A DNA stretch of 64,000 nucleotides from Jiella marina (GCF_024359545.1 NZ_JAKQZG010000006.1:1-64000), one strand, 5' to 3'. Positions 1-10,570 are shown, counted from the stretch's first letter. Numbers and translations: made by a program. Notes: a model not told the origin generated them from the sequence alone.

Positions 1-1
1 G

Positions 2-25
2 AAAGCGCCCCCCGGGGCGCTTTTT
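2..25 (+). terminator. Rho-independent terminator at the left edge
   Basis: A perfect 10-bp stem (2-11 pairs with 14-23) rich in G+C is followed by a T run at 21-25. It probably ends a plus-strand gene lying left of the window. The A run on the other side means it could also work in reverse. Confidence 0.8.
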
Positions 26-279
26 CATACTTTACGGCCGCATGGATATCTCCGGCAGCCGATCGCTTCGGGTATTTGGTGGCATGACTTTACGACTTGC
101 AGTGTTGTCACCGTGGACATTCACGCAGAGGAACAGGGAAGCCTCTCAAGGCAAAACTCGAATACGAGCAAAACGTCTTCGGCATGCTCTGGCTTTCCTT
201 GCCCAACGAGGACTGAACTGGCATTGTCCCGCCAACCCTCGTCGGGCAAGACTGAATTGCATTTTTTCGGAGTGGCGTA

Positions 280-2031
280 TTGGGCGTTCGGCGTTTCGTT
301 TTGCTGTGCGTTGCTGGATTTCTGTTGTCGAGCCAGACTGGTCATGCAGCGGAATTCAAGCAGATTTTCCAGTCGGAGGACGACTTTCACGAGGAGACCG
401 AGGACGGGCCCTGCGCTGCGCGCTTTTCCGGCGTGATCGGGTCGGCCGATGCGGAAAAGATCGGCATCGGCGGCAATGCGTCCTCAGGCGCGACGCTCTG
501 CCTGGACAGCCCCGGCGGCAGTCTCGGCGTTGCCACCAAGCTCGGCGTCGACCGGGGCTGGAAAACCCGGGTCCTGCCGGGCGAGCATTGCGAGTCCGCA
601 TGCGCGATCGCCTTTCTGCGCGGCGCCTACACCACCGGCAACGGCATTCCGGGCGTCTACCACGAGGGAGCGATCTGGGCCGGCGCCAAGCTCGGCTTCC
701 ACTCCCCCTCGATCGATCTGCCCGATACGGCGCAGGTCGATCGCAAGGCGGTCGAAGACGCCTTCGAGTTCGCTTTCTCGGCGGCCGCGGAGGTCAACAC
801 GCTCCATCAGTCGACCTTCAGCGACGGCAAGCCCGTCATGAACCCCTATCTCTTCCAGCGCTTTCTCGAAACGCCACCGGACGAGATGTACTATATCGAC
901 ACGGTCGGCGACGCGCTCTTGGCGAACATCAAGGTCTTCGGCGTCGATGCGACAGTGGACGTTACACCGAACGTCGCTCAGACCCTCTGCGAAAATGCCC
1001 TGATGGTTTCCGGCGGCTTCGAGCCCATGATCACCTCGCCGGGCCGCGATCCCAACCGCTCGGCCAGGCGTGTGTTCGAGAAGTTCACCGCCGACAATGA
1101 AGAGTTCAACAAGACCGGCTACGGAGCCGAGAGCGGGGGCTTCAAGGTCCGGATCATCGAGATGGGAGAGGACGGCATCCTCGCCGTCGCAGGTCATTAT
1201 CCAAGCGGCGATTACCGCTACTTCCGGCAGTGCTATGTTCAGTTCGAAGGGTCGCGCTATCGCCCCAGGAACTCTTGGGGAACCGAGGGGTCGACGATCG
1301 ATGTCTGGCTCGATTCCGACTACCGGATGCCGGAAAGTCGGCAGACCATTCTGGAGCGCTGGGACTATGTCAGAAAGACGACCCCCGTCGAGCTTCCCGA
1401 CCTGGCGGTCTTCCCGTTCCAGGCCCGGCACGCGGACCTGCCGAAGACGGATCTCTACAAGCGATACTTCCTGAACGGCGAAGATGCCTCGTCACGCCCG
1501 GCAATGCAGGCCAGCGTGAAACCTCAGCCAACTCGGGAGCCTGCGCCGCTTTCGCTGATCGAGCATCTGGGACGGGACGTTGCGGGCGGCGATCTGCGCC
1601 ACCTTGCCGTCGCCGACGGTAACGAGTGCCGCAAGACCTGCGAAGACGAGGACGCCTGCAACACGGCCACCTATGATCGCTGGAACAGGCTGTGTTTTCT
1701 GAAGAATGTCGGCGAGGGCTCGGAACTGCGCCTGAACGCGAAGGCGACGACCTATCTGCGGGCCGACCTGGAACTGCCTGAATCGCGCGACCGGAAAGAC
1801 GTCCTGAAGCGTAACAACCGGATCTTCCCGGCGCGGCCCGACGAAACCGTCCGCGCCACTGATTACGAAGGCTGCGCGGACATCTGCCTGTCGAAGGGAT
1901 GGTGTCTCGGCTTCAATTATCGGCCCCGCTCGGGCGGCAGCGACTCCTCGTGCGAAATGTACTCTGAACCACCGGAGTATGTGCCCACGCAGGAGCCAAG
2001 CCGCGACATCGGCTACGTGGTCCAGCCCTGA
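280..2031 (+). CDS. Secreted ClpP/crotonase-fold protein with two C-terminal PAN/Apple domains
   Basis: 583 aa. The start is TTG, chosen because GGAG sits 7-8 bases upstream and because it opens a good signal peptide ending around residue 24 (GHA-AEF). Residues about 45-145 carry features of periplasmic ClpP-like proteins: LCLDSPGGS, then CESACAIAFL and KLGFHSP, an arrangement resembling the serine nucleophile and substrate-strand region of SDH/ClpP-fold proteases. Residues about 425-583 hold two cysteine-rich PAN/Apple-like modules (paired Cys with CxxxCNTATY and CLGFNY), usually protein- or carbohydrate-binding. The middle part is unassigned. It is therefore likely an exported hydrolase-like protein with adhesive tails; catalytic activity is inferred, not shown. 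It stands alone, convergent with the next gene. Confidence 0.75.
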   Translation: MGVRRFVLLCVAGFLLSSQTGHAAEFKQIFQSEDDFHEETEDGPCAARFSGVIGSADAEKIGIGGNASSGATLCLDSPGGSLGVATKLGVDRGWKTRVLPGEHCESACAIAFLRGAYTTGNGIPGVYHEGAIWAGAKLGFHSPSIDLPDTAQVDRKAVEDAFEFAFSAAAEVNTLHQSTFSDGKPVMNPYLFQRFLETPPDEMYYIDTVGDALLANIKVFGVDATVDVTPNVAQTLCENALMVSGGFEPMITSPGRDPNRSARRVFEKFTADNEEFNKTGYGAESGGFKVRIIEMGEDGILAVAGHYPSGDYRYFRQCYVQFEGSRYRPRNSWGTEGSTIDVWLDSDYRMPESRQTILERWDYVRKTTPVELPDLAVFPFQARHADLPKTDLYKRYFLNGEDASSRPAMQASVKPQPTREPAPLSLIEHLGRDVAGGDLRHLAVADGNECRKTCEDEDACNTATYDRWNRLCFLKNVGEGSELRLNAKATTYLRADLELPESRDRKDVLKRNNRIFPARPDETVRATDYEGCADICLSKGWCLGFNYRPRSGGSDSSCEMYSEPPEYVPTQEPSRDIGYVVQP

Positions 2032-2164
2032 CGCTCTGCCGAGCTGAGGCTCACCGGCAGGACCGATGACCGGCAGAGTGAGCCCTGCCCCGTCCGGGTC
2101 GTTGGCGCAACAGCCCTTGGGTTCCATTGCCCACAGACGGTCACGCCCGGCCCTGTGGGCCAGA

Positions 2165-4663
2165 TCAGAGCAGGCTCGGTGCCGATCCGCTCAGAAGCGT
2201 CAGCGCCGGATTGGGGGCGGAGCCACCACCGTTCTCGATGTCGTACATGGCGAGGAATCGGTTCACCATCCGCTCGACATAGCGGGTGTCGGACAGCTGT
2301 TCGACATCGATCTTCTTTTCCAGGGTGCGGGCCTGAACGTCGATGTCGGCGCTGCTGAACTCGCTCGGCAGGCCGAGGGAGGTCAGGGCGAATTTCAAAA
2401 GCGCATCGTCGGCGAGGAATTCATAGACGTTGCTGATCTCTTCCGCCTGCCGCTTGAAATAGAGGGCCAGTCGAACGCCGCCATTCTCTGCGCCCGCTTC
2501 CTCCTCCATGCGCTGACGCAGATAGTAGTCCTGCGTGGTCAGCATGCTGGTCACGGTCTGCACAGTGTTCACGTCGCGCTTGATCGTACCATCGGTATCG
2601 AAATTGTAGGCCGCCGCGAATTCCAGATAGCGGTCGTCGCCATACTTGGCGGCAACGCTCTCGGAATTCGATGGATCGCTCGTCAGGATCGCCCTGATGT
2701 CGTCAGCCGTGAGTTTCTCGTTCTCCAGGCCGTAGGCCTCGAGCGCGAAACGGGTCAGTGTCTGGTTGGACAGGAAATCCTCGATCGTGGCGATCTTCGG
2801 CAATTCTTCATTGTAGGCCATCACTCCGCGAGCGGCATTCGCCAGTTGGCCGTCCGTGTCACCCAGGACCTTGTCGTAATAGGCTTCCATCATCCTGAGA
2901 TTTCCGGCCTCATCGCTGGCAAGCGACAGATTGCCGTAGGAATCGACGTCAAAGGCCTCGGCCAGCTTGATGTACTGGGGAATGCCAAGCCGGTTGGCAT
3001 AGCTTTCGGGATCGGACAGATCGCTCGTCAGGACGTTGCGAAGAACGTTGGGATCCTGGGTATCGGGATTGAAGCCGATTGCCTTCATCGCATAGTCGAG
3101 GGCCGCGTCGCTGGCCAAGAACTCGTCGATGTTCGAGATCGAGTTCATGCTGGACTTGAAGACCTGCGACTGTTCGATGACGTCGGTCAGGAGATCGAGA
3201 TCGTCCTCGTCTTCGACCTTCTTCAGGAAGCGTTCGATCGTGGCGCCCTGGGCGTCTTCGGTCTGCAGCCTGCGAACGTCAGCGAGCTTGCCGTCCGCGC
3301 CGAAATTGAAGGCGGCGGCCAGTCGCACGTAGCGATCATCGTCAAGCTTGCGAGCAAAGCTCTTCGGATCGGACGGATCGCTGCGCAGGACGCGCATGAT
3401 CGTCGACCGGCTCTCGGTCGCCGGATCGAGACCCACAGCCTTCAGCGCGTAGTTATAGACGGTGCTGTCACCGATGAAATCGACGACCGACTGGATGCTC
3501 GACAGATGAGCGGCATAGAGCGTGGCCGACAGTCTGTCGTCCTGGGCGGCGGCGTCGTAATAGTTGTCCAGATAGGCGCCGGTGAGCTTCTCGACGTTCT
3601 CGGCGGTCTGGGCACTGTCGCCCACGACATTGCCCATCGTGTCGAAGTCGAACATCCTGGCAAGCGCCATGTATTGCTGCTTGCGCGCCTTCAGTTCGGT
3701 CGTCGCTTCCGACATGCGGTTCAAGGCGCTGTCGGGGTCGGACTGATCGCTGGTCAGCATCTGCCAGACATAGGTCTTCGATTCGATCGAGGGGTCCAGG
3801 CCGACGGATGTGAGCGCAACATTGAGAAGGCGGGGGTTCTCGATCAGGTCATCAGCCGATTCGACGGATCCGATCGTCGCCTCGTAATAGTCCACCTGGA
3901 GTGCGGCGGCCTGTGGCGAGGCTTCCGCCCCTCTGTTGGTATAGTAGAGATAGGCAGTGCTGTTCGCCTCGGCCTCCGACATCAGCCCGCCATCAGGAAC
4001 CGAGCCGTCTGTCTCGAAGGGCAGCATCGCCGCCAGAAGCAGGTAGCGGGTATCCCCCTTGGCGGCCATCTTGTCCGCCATCGTGCCGGTGAGCACGTCA
4101 CGGATGAAGCTTTCCGACGCGACGGTGGAGTCGATCCCGGCAGCCTCGAGTGCAACGGCAAAGAGCTTCTCGTCGGCCAGGAAATCATCGACATCGTTGA
4201 TCGAGCCGACATTCGCCATGAAGTAGTTGGCGTTCGCCGAGAGCGCCGTGGCCGCCTTCACCTGGTGCTGCGAATAGCCGTCGACCATGACGCTGCGCTG
4301 GGCGTTGGTCTGGGCGACGAGTTCGGGCTCCTCGCTCGCTGCAGCAAAGCTGAAGGCCTTGGCGAAATCGCGATAGCGCTCGTCGGAGAGTTGGTTGGCG
4401 AAGCTCTGGGGATCGGCGAGATCGCTTTCGAGCACCTTGCGGATCAGCGCCCGGGAGTCGATCTGCCCTTCCAGCCCGTACGCCGTCATGGCGTAGGAAT
4501 AGAGCCGGTAATCATCCATGAACTCGTCGACCGAGGTGACGTTCTGGATGTTCTCGCGGTAGTATTCGGACAGCCGCTTGTTGACCGGATCCGAGGCAAT
4601 GCGATCGATCACGCGTGACTGGTCACGCGTATAGAGCTGATAGGTCAGAAAGGTCGAAAGCAT
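2165..4663 (-). CDS. Large DUF1217 repeat protein
   Basis: 832 aa from the ATG at 4663; the frame stays open further upstream but that stretch has no repeat character. Seven repeats of roughly 90-120 residues run the whole length. Each has a helix around (N/D)YY or similar, then VDEFL/DDLI, a hydrophobic ALEAxGLD segment, a VLTSDPSDP-like turn and a RYxxLAAAFNF end. This is DUF1217, a family often found in rhizobial flagellar gene clusters, so a role as a filamentous or flagellum-associated structural protein is possible. No flagellar gene lies nearby. There is no signal peptide, which fits type III-like export or a cytosolic place. Confidence 0.8.
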   Translation of the reverse strand: MLSTFLTYQLYTRDQSRVIDRIASDPVNKRLSEYYRENIQNVTSVDEFMDDYRLYSYAMTAYGLEGQIDSRALIRKVLESDLADPQSFANQLSDERYRDFAKAFSFAAASEEPELVAQTNAQRSVMVDGYSQHQVKAATALSANANYFMANVGSINDVDDFLADEKLFAVALEAAGIDSTVASESFIRDVLTGTMADKMAAKGDTRYLLLAAMLPFETDGSVPDGGLMSEAEANSTAYLYYTNRGAEASPQAAALQVDYYEATIGSVESADDLIENPRLLNVALTSVGLDPSIESKTYVWQMLTSDQSDPDSALNRMSEATTELKARKQQYMALARMFDFDTMGNVVGDSAQTAENVEKLTGAYLDNYYDAAAQDDRLSATLYAAHLSSIQSVVDFIGDSTVYNYALKAVGLDPATESRSTIMRVLRSDPSDPKSFARKLDDDRYVRLAAAFNFGADGKLADVRRLQTEDAQGATIERFLKKVEDEDDLDLLTDVIEQSQVFKSSMNSISNIDEFLASDAALDYAMKAIGFNPDTQDPNVLRNVLTSDLSDPESYANRLGIPQYIKLAEAFDVDSYGNLSLASDEAGNLRMMEAYYDKVLGDTDGQLANAARGVMAYNEELPKIATIEDFLSNQTLTRFALEAYGLENEKLTADDIRAILTSDPSNSESVAAKYGDDRYLEFAAAYNFDTDGTIKRDVNTVQTVTSMLTTQDYYLRQRMEEEAGAENGGVRLALYFKRQAEEISNVYEFLADDALLKFALTSLGLPSEFSSADIDVQARTLEKKIDVEQLSDTRYVERMVNRFLAMYDIENGGGSAPNPALTLLSGSAPSLL

Positions 4664-4851
4664 GGTGGCCCGGTCCGGTTCGAAAGCGCCCACACCGCCA
4701 GCTGGACGGCGGACGCAATGCGTCGGGGACGGTGCTATCCCATCATGCTTAACGATTTCTAAAGCGGGACGCGACTTATCAGACCATGCTTGCCGAGAGG
4801 TTGACGGTGGTCGCCAACCGAACTGCCTGCGCACCCGAATTCACGGGCCGC

Positions 4852-6204
4852 TCAAGGACTCGCTGAGATGGTCTCGTCAATCAGCCTTGGCGACGCCGAG
4901 GAGGCCTTGTCGCGCGGCGCCATCACCGAGAGGCCCCCTGTCCGACCCTCAAGCGCGACCGTTCCCATCGCACACCATTCCTCGAGGCACCCGGCCGCAA
5001 CCACCACCTCCGTCGAGGCAAGAATGGATTGCTCGAAGCTCTTGGTTGTCTTTTCCAGCCGGGCCGCCACGTTGACTGCGTCCCCCAGCACCGTGAACTC
5101 GAGGCGGTCCCGCGAACCCACGACGCCGCAGAAGACCTCGTCCCTGTGGAGACCAACGCCGATCTTCACGGGCGGATCGACCTTTGCCTCGACACTCCAC
5201 TCTTCGACCGCCGCGACCACGCGGCGGGCAAAGGCAAGCGCCCGTTCGGAATCGTCAGCCTCCGGTCTGGGGGCCCCGAAGAGAACGAGAGCGCCGTCCC
5301 CGATGAATTTGTCGACCACGCCGCCATGGTCCTCTGCGGTTTTCATGATGCGCTCCCTGAATGCGCTCATGAAGGCCGCGAAAGCCTCCGGCTCCATGTG
5401 TTCGGCGCGTGCCGTCGAGCCTCGCATGTCGACGAAGACGATCACGATGGCCTGGCGCTGACCGCGGGCCAGCCCGGCGAAATCCGTATCGACCAGCAGC
5501 GGGGCGAGTTCCTTCGGCAGAAACCGCGTCAGGTTCATATGAGCGGTCGTTTCGCGAACCGCCTCGTGGAGGATCCGATGGCCGCGACGGGTGACGACGT
5601 AGAGGGTCAGCGCAGCGGCCGTTATCATGGCGATGCGCACGAGGTTCGGGGGAACGCCGAAGCCAAGCGCCAGGCCGCCGAGCGCTTCGGATCGCTCGGC
5701 CATGGCCATGGGACGGGCGCCGATGGTCAGGGCGACGAGGCCCGCGACGAAGAGACCGGTCACGTAGATCTGCAAGGGAGGCCGATAGCGAAGCGCCGTG
5801 GCGGCGAGGATGATCGGAATCAGCCAGACCGGCGGGAAGACGGCGAAGAAGCCGGTCGAGACGTTCGCCGCAAACATCGTATAGGCAAGGCTGCCCAGAA
5901 CGATCGCGACGTCCGCCGTCGTGGTCAGATAAGCCACGCGGATCACGCCGGCACCACGGCGAAGAGCGACCAGAGAGCCGATGCCGACCAGCGTCACGGC
6001 CAGTGTCGTGAGCGCCGCGACGCCCAGCTGATAGAGCGTTCCCCTGTCGTCCTGCGGCACGATGGCGGCAATCCACAGAACCATGAGGAAGAAGGCCAGA
6101 CCACAGACGATCCGGACGATGGCGACCTGTTTCTCCGCCTGTCGGGCCGCTTCGTCGAGAAGTCGCTCGGCGGTCCCACCCGCATATGCCATCTCGTCAC
6201 CCAT
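4852..6204 (-). CDS. Membrane-bound class III adenylate/guanylate cyclase
   Basis: 450 aa. The N-terminal half (about residues 25-210) has about six hydrophobic segments, so it is an integral membrane sensor part. The C-terminal part (about 250-430) is a class III nucleotidyl cyclase catalytic domain: the metal-binding aspartates are visible in FVDMRGSTAR and in KFIGDGALVLFG, and the LGDAVNVAARLE motif follows. It would make cAMP (or cGMP) from the nucleotide triphosphate; rhizobia carry many such cyclases. Start uncertain by four codons (ATG at 6204 or 6192). It is a single gene, 188 bases downstream of the start of the DUF1217 gene's upstream region on the same strand. Confidence 0.9.
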   Translation of the reverse strand: MGDEMAYAGGTAERLLDEAARQAEKQVAIVRIVCGLAFFLMVLWIAAIVPQDDRGTLYQLGVAALTTLAVTLVGIGSLVALRRGAGVIRVAYLTTTADVAIVLGSLAYTMFAANVSTGFFAVFPPVWLIPIILAATALRYRPPLQIYVTGLFVAGLVALTIGARPMAMAERSEALGGLALGFGVPPNLVRIAMITAAALTLYVVTRRGHRILHEAVRETTAHMNLTRFLPKELAPLLVDTDFAGLARGQRQAIVIVFVDMRGSTARAEHMEPEAFAAFMSAFRERIMKTAEDHGGVVDKFIGDGALVLFGAPRPEADDSERALAFARRVVAAVEEWSVEAKVDPPVKIGVGLHRDEVFCGVVGSRDRLEFTVLGDAVNVAARLEKTTKSFEQSILASTEVVVAAGCLEEWCAMGTVALEGRTGGLSVMAPRDKASSASPRLIDETISASP

Positions 6205-6440
6205 GACCCTCGCATCGGCCGCCGAAGAGGCAGGCCGCGGAATGCTTGCATACCGATGGCGGGTACGGAAGGCACAAAGGCATTCGCGCCATGAAACCCT
6301 TCAGGATCACACCGGCTGACAGTCGTGACGCTGGATAGCTCGAAGCGAGTGATCTGTCGGCCGGCCACGCCGCCTGGACAGCAGAAGCGCCCGAGAGCCG
6401 CCGATGGGAGGCGCGCGGCGGGTGGCGAACACGGAAAGTG

Positions 6441-7130
6441 TCAGAACTTCACGGCCACGCCCGCTCGGATCGAATGCTCGTCGAAGCCCGAGGAGACGCT
6501 CGTGGTGCCAAGATCATAGGTCTTGTCGCCGAAATTCGAATAGCGATACTCGAGCCGCCCGGAGACGTTTTCGCTGAAATTCGCTTCCACGCCGGCGCCG
6601 ACCGTATATCCGACACTCGTCTTCGTATCCGAAGCGCCGCCCAAGGACAGGGTGTTCTGCGAAGCCGCGATACCGCCTGTGGCGAAGGCCAGGAACGGAT
6701 CGGCCGCCACGCCCACGCGCCCGCGCAGGGACCCGAAGATGTTCTGGTCGCCGTCGATCCGGCCCGCCAGGCCGGTGTTGAAACCGGACCCGTCGACACC
6801 CGCGCCGCCGATATCGGCTTCAATGCCGTAGACGATCGGCGCGGATTCGAAATTGTAGCCCGAATAGACACCGCCGACGAAGCCGTCCATGTCAAAGGAA
6901 GCACCGCCATCCTGGTCCACATTGGCGAAATTGTAGCCGACAAAGGCGCCGGCATAGGGTCCGGACCAGAGATACACCGGCGCGGTATCGCTCTCCGGAG
7001 CAGGCAGACTTCCTTCGTCGAAGACCACATCGGCCGCCCGCGCGGCCTGCGTCCCGACGAGCATCGGTGCGCCGAAAGCCAGTCCAGCTCCCAGAAGGAT
7101 TGCGATTTTCCTCAGCATCGATTCAACCAT
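6441..7130 (-). CDS. Outer-membrane beta-barrel protein (Omp25/porin-4 type)
   Basis: 229 aa. The ATG at 7130 is chosen because GGGAAAG precedes it; an ATG four codons later (7118) would also give the same signal peptide, which ends near TQAARA-ADVV. The mature part alternates glycine- and aromatic-rich strands typical of rhizobial 8-strand barrels, with the YAGAFVGYNF start and a C-terminal phenylalanine (VAVKF) recognised by the BAM machinery. It probably is a surface protein stabilising the outer membrane. The 450-base gap upstream separates it from the divergent uvrC. Confidence 0.88.
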   Translation of the reverse strand: MVESMLRKIAILLGAGLAFGAPMLVGTQAARAADVVFDEGSLPAPESDTAPVYLWSGPYAGAFVGYNFANVDQDGGASFDMDGFVGGVYSGYNFESAPIVYGIEADIGGAGVDGSGFNTGLAGRIDGDQNIFGSLRGRVGVAADPFLAFATGGIAASQNTLSLGGASDTKTSVGYTVGAGVEANFSENVSGRLEYRYSNFGDKTYDLGTTSVSSGFDEHSIRAGVAVKF

Positions 7131-7580
7131 CCATGCTTTCCCGCGGCCGTCGCTCCGGGTCCCTTTACCCGAACCGCCTGCCGCAAAAGGTTGTCGCCCC
7201 TCTTCAAACCATGCCGGCCAGGGCCGGACATGGTCCGGATCGCCGTTCGACACTTTGCTGTCGCCCTCGTCCGAAGGCTCCAACATTCGCGTCACTCAAC
7301 CGCTGCCCTTATTGTCGGGTGTGGTCGGCTGTGTTGCAAGTGGGACTCGCACATGGCGAAAACAGGATCGAATGACGCTTCCGCGATCGTTCCGTGAAAA
7401 CTAATCCATTTCTGTGGCAGGCGAGCAACAGGAGCGGAAACCGCTTCGTCATGTTGACCCGATGTGGCGCGGCAATGGATCGCCCCCTGCATTTGGCCAC
7501 AGGAAGAATCATATAGGGTTCGCGAGATTGTTCCCCGCCAGAGGGCGGCGGAACCGATTCCGACGAATAAGGAGAGCAGC
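7131..7580. other. Divergent intergenic region between the beta-barrel gene and uvrC
   Basis: 450 bases without a convincing gene. It should hold the promoters of both divergent neighbours. One imperfect hairpin (7210-7232, CCGGCC/GGCCGG core) is the only clear structure. Open frames here belong to reading-frame extensions of uvrC or lack ribosome-binding sites. Confidence 0.5.
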
Positions 7581-9782
7581 TTGGGCCGATCGCGTCCACA
7601 GAGCCAGACCCGCCATGCCGCAGACGCGATCTCGCCGACCGAGATCGACGACACGGCATTCGATCTTGCCGACGATGGGGAAGACGACGAGGGGATGAGC
7701 GACGAAGAGACCGAGGGCTCCGGAGACGCCGTGGCGGCTGCGGATGCCGGCGCCGGTCTCACGCCGTCGGCTGCCTCGCTCGTCGCGGCGATCGAATGGG
7801 ACGAGGCAAGCCGCAAGGTCGATTCGGCCCTGGAAGGCGCGGAGCTGATCGCCGCGCTGGTCAAGCATCTGCCGAACGGGCCGGGCGTCTACCGCATGTT
7901 CGGCAAGGACGGCGAGATCCTCTATGTCGGCAAGGCGCGCTCGCTGAAGAAGCGCGTCGGCAGCTACGCCCGCCTTGGCGGCCACACCCAGCGCATCGCC
8001 CGGATGATCCGCGAGACGCGGGCGATGGAGTTCGTCACCACCCGCACCGAGACGGAAGCGCTTCTCCTCGAAGCGAATCTCATCAAGCGCCTGCGCCCGC
8101 GCTTCAACGTCTTGATGCGCGACGACAAGTCGTTCCCCTATATCCTGATCAGCCAGGACCACGCCGCACCGGCGATCCTGAAGCATCGCGGCGCGCGCTC
8201 GCGAAAGGGTCGCTATTTCGGCCCCTTCGCCTCGGCCGGCGCCGTCGGCCGGACGATCAACGCCCTGCAGCGCGCTTTCCTGCTCAGGACCTGCTCGGAT
8301 TCGGTCTATGACAGCCGCACGCGGCCATGCCTCCTCTACCAGATCAAGCGCTGCGCCGGCCCCTGCACCGGCGAGGTCGACGAGGCGGGCTATGCGGCCC
8401 TCGTGAACGAGGCGACGGCGTTTCTGTCCGGCCGCTCCAACGAGGTGAAGACGTCGATGGCAAAAGCCATGCAGGCGGCCTCGGACGATCTCGATTTCGA
8501 GCGCGCCGCGATCTATCGCGACCGTCTCGCCGCGCTTTCCCACGTCCAGAGCCATCAGGGAATCAATCCGGAAGGCGTCGAGGAGGCGGATGTCTTCGCC
8601 ATCCATCAGGAGGGCGGACTCACCTCGATCCAGGTGTTCTTCTTCCGCACCGGCCAGAACTGGGGCAACCGCGCCTATTTCCCCAAGGCCGACCCGTCGC
8701 TGGAGCCCGAGGCCGTGCTCGGCGCCTTTCTCGGCCAGTTCTATGACGACACGCCGCCGCCCCGGCTGATCCTGCTACCGAAGCGGATCGAGGATGAAGC
8801 CCTTCTCGCAGAAGCGCTGTCGATCAAGGCCGAGCGCAAGGTTCAGATCCAGGTGCCGGCGCGCGGCGCCAAGCGCGATCTCGTCGACCACGCCGCGTCG
8901 AACGCGAAGGAAGCGCTCGGTCGCCGTCTCGCCGAAACCTCGACCCAGGCCCGGCTTCTGGAAGGATTGAGGGAGACATTCGGCCTGTCCCAGACGCCGC
9001 GCCGCATCGAGGTCTACGACAACTCCCACATCATGGGCAGTGCCGCCGTCGGCGCGATGATCGTCGCGGGGCCCGAGGGTTTTGCCAAGAACCAGTACCG
9101 CAAGTTCAACATCAAGGGCGAGGACATCACGCCGGGCGACGATTTCGGCATGATGAAGGAGGTCATCCGCCGCCGCTTCACCCGTCTTCTGAAGGAGCAT
9201 GGCGACGCCCTACCCGCTCTCGCTGATACGGCCAAAGCCTCCGAGGCCGCGCCGGCGGAAGCCGCCGCCGAGAACGATCTGTCCCGCGACCTGACCGACG
9301 ACCTTGCCGAGGATACGCCGATGCCCGCCTGGCCCGACCTCGTCCTCATCGACGGCGGCAAGGGCCAGATGTCGGCGGTGCGCGAAATCCTCGAAGAGCT
9401 CGGCGTTGCCGATCGCGTCCTCGCCATCGGCGTCGCCAAGGGCGTCGACCGCGAGGCCGGGCGCGAGCGCTTCGTGATGAAGGGCCGCGAGCCTTTCACG
9501 CTGCCGCCGCGCGATCCGGTGCTCTACTTCGTCCAGCGCATGCGCGACGAAGCCCACCGCTTCGCTATCGGCACCCACCGCGCCCGGCGCAAGACCGAGA
9601 TGGTGAAGAACCCGCTCGACGAGATCGCCGGCATCGGCCCGTCGCGCAAGCGCGCGCTTCTCCATCATTTCGGTACGGCGAAGGCGGTGTCGCGAGCGGC
9701 CTTGAGCGACCTCACCGAAGTGGAAGGCATCTCCGCCGCCATGGCGCAGTCGATCTACGATCATTTCCACGAGAATGGCTGA
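7581..9782 (+). CDS. uvrC: Excinuclease ABC subunit C
   Basis: 733 aa with a TTG start at 7581, chosen because a strong AAGGAGA site lies 6 bases upstream; longer readings lack one. UvrC makes both incisions in UvrAB-directed nucleotide excision repair. Visible parts: an acidic alphaproteobacterial N-terminal extension (about residues 15-90), the GIY-YIG nuclease (GPGVYRMF...ILYVGKA, about 95-175), a UVR segment (about 290), the RNase H-like nuclease with its aspartates in EVYDNSH and [10 protein letters not shown], and helix-hairpin-helix repeats at the end ([20 protein letters not shown]). A low-complexity linker rich in Ala and acidic residues splits the RNase H-like domain, as is common in the order. 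pgsA follows, as in other rhizobia. Confidence 0.97.
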   Translation: MGRSRPQSQTRHAADAISPTEIDDTAFDLADDGEDDEGMSDEETEGSGDAVAAADAGAGLTPSAASLVAAIEWDEASRKVDSALEGAELIAALVKHLPNGPGVYRMFGKDGEILYVGKARSLKKRVGSYARLGGHTQRIARMIRETRAMEFVTTRTETEALLLEANLIKRLRPRFNVLMRDDKSFPYILISQDHAAPAILKHRGARSRKGRYFGPFASAGAVGRTINALQRAFLLRTCSDSVYDSRTRPCLLYQIKRCAGPCTGEVDEAGYAALVNEATAFLSGRSNEVKTSMAKAMQAASDDLDFERAAIYRDRLAALSHVQSHQGINPEGVEEADVFAIHQEGGLTSIQVFFFRTGQNWGNRAYFPKADPSLEPEAVLGAFLGQFYDDTPPPRLILLPKRIEDEALLAEALSIKAERKVQIQVPARGAKRDLVDHAASNAKEALGRRLAETSTQARLLEGLRETFGLSQTPRRIEVYDNSHIMGSAAVGAMIVAGPEGFAKNQYRKFNIKGEDITPGDDFGMMKEVIRRRFTRLLKEHGDALPALADTAKASEAAPAEAAAENDLSRDLTDDLAEDTPMPAWPDLVLIDGGKGQMSAVREILEELGVADRVLAIGVAKGVDREAGRERFVMKGREPFTLPPRDPVLYFVQRMRDEAHRFAIGTHRARRKTEMVKNPLDEIAGIGPSRKRALLHHFGTAKAVSRAALSDLTEVEGISAAMAQSIYDHFHENG

Positions 9783-9895
9783 CGAAACGGTCACGGCTCG
9801 CGATCATTTTCGCCGTCTGCGCTGCGCCGCGGTTGACGCAGGCCACCCGTCCGCGCTTTGAGAGGGCCGGTCGAAAACCGGCAAGCGAACGTTTC

Positions 9896-10477
9896 ATGGC
9901 GTCCAAGGCCTACAGCCTTCCCAATATCCTGACCTATGCCCGGATCGTCTGCGTTCCGCTGGTGGTCATGTGCTTCTTCCTGGAAGGGCAGCTGCGCAGT
10001 CCCGACTATGCGCGCTGGACGGCGCTCGGCATCTTCATCGCCGCCTCGATCACCGACTATTTCGACGGCTATCTCGCCAGAGCCTGGCAGCAGACCTCGA
10101 CCATCGGGCGGATGCTCGATCCGATCGCCGACAAGCTCCTCGTCGCCGCCGTCCTCCTCCTGCTTGCAGCGGAAGGCTCGATCGCCGGCTGGAGCCTGTG
10201 GGCCGCCATCATCATCCTGTGCCGCGAAATCCTCGTCTCGGGCCTGCGCGAATATCTCGCCGAACTGAAGGTCTCGGTGCCGGTCACCCGCCTCGCCAAA
10301 TGGAAGACGACGATCCAGATGGTGGCCATCGCCTTCATGCTAGCAGGCCCCGCCGGGGACAAATACTTCCCCGCCACCACCGAGATCGGCCTGGTCCTGT
10401 TGTGGATATCCGCCCTCGTCACCCTCTACACCGGCTACGACTATTTCCGCGCCGGGCTGCGGCATATCGAGGACTGA
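9896..10477 (+). CDS. pgsA: CDP-diacylglycerol-glycerol-3-phosphate 3-phosphatidyltransferase
   Basis: 193 aa. The ATG at 9896 is preferred because the family begins MASKAYSLPNxLTYxRI; an upstream TTG at 9833 has no ribosome-binding site. It makes phosphatidylglycerophosphate, the committed step to phosphatidylglycerol and cardiolipin, in the inner membrane. The CDP-alcohol phosphotransferase signature D-x2-DG-x2-AR-x8-G-x3-D-x3-D is complete (DYFDGYLAR...GRMLDPIADK). Several membrane helices follow. It lies 113 bases after uvrC and in related genomes is normally followed by moaD; here an insertion intervenes. Confidence 0.95.
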   Translation: MASKAYSLPNILTYARIVCVPLVVMCFFLEGQLRSPDYARWTALGIFIAASITDYFDGYLARAWQQTSTIGRMLDPIADKLLVAAVLLLLAAEGSIAGWSLWAAIIILCREILVSGLREYLAELKVSVPVTRLAKWKTTIQMVAIAFMLAGPAGDKYFPATTEIGLVLLWISALVTLYTGYDYFRAGLRHIED

Positions 10478-10570
10478 GCCTAGATCATCGGACTCCGTCG
10501 GTTCCGCGTCTTGCGCCACTCCGCGCCGCACGCATAAGCTGAACGCCAATCAAGCGTTGCAGGAACACAC

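Noticed and set aside
2066-4618. Long open frame on the plus strand through the DUF1217 gene
   Set aside because: It is the antisense of a real repeat protein; high G+C suppresses stops. It has no ribosome-binding site and no family pattern.
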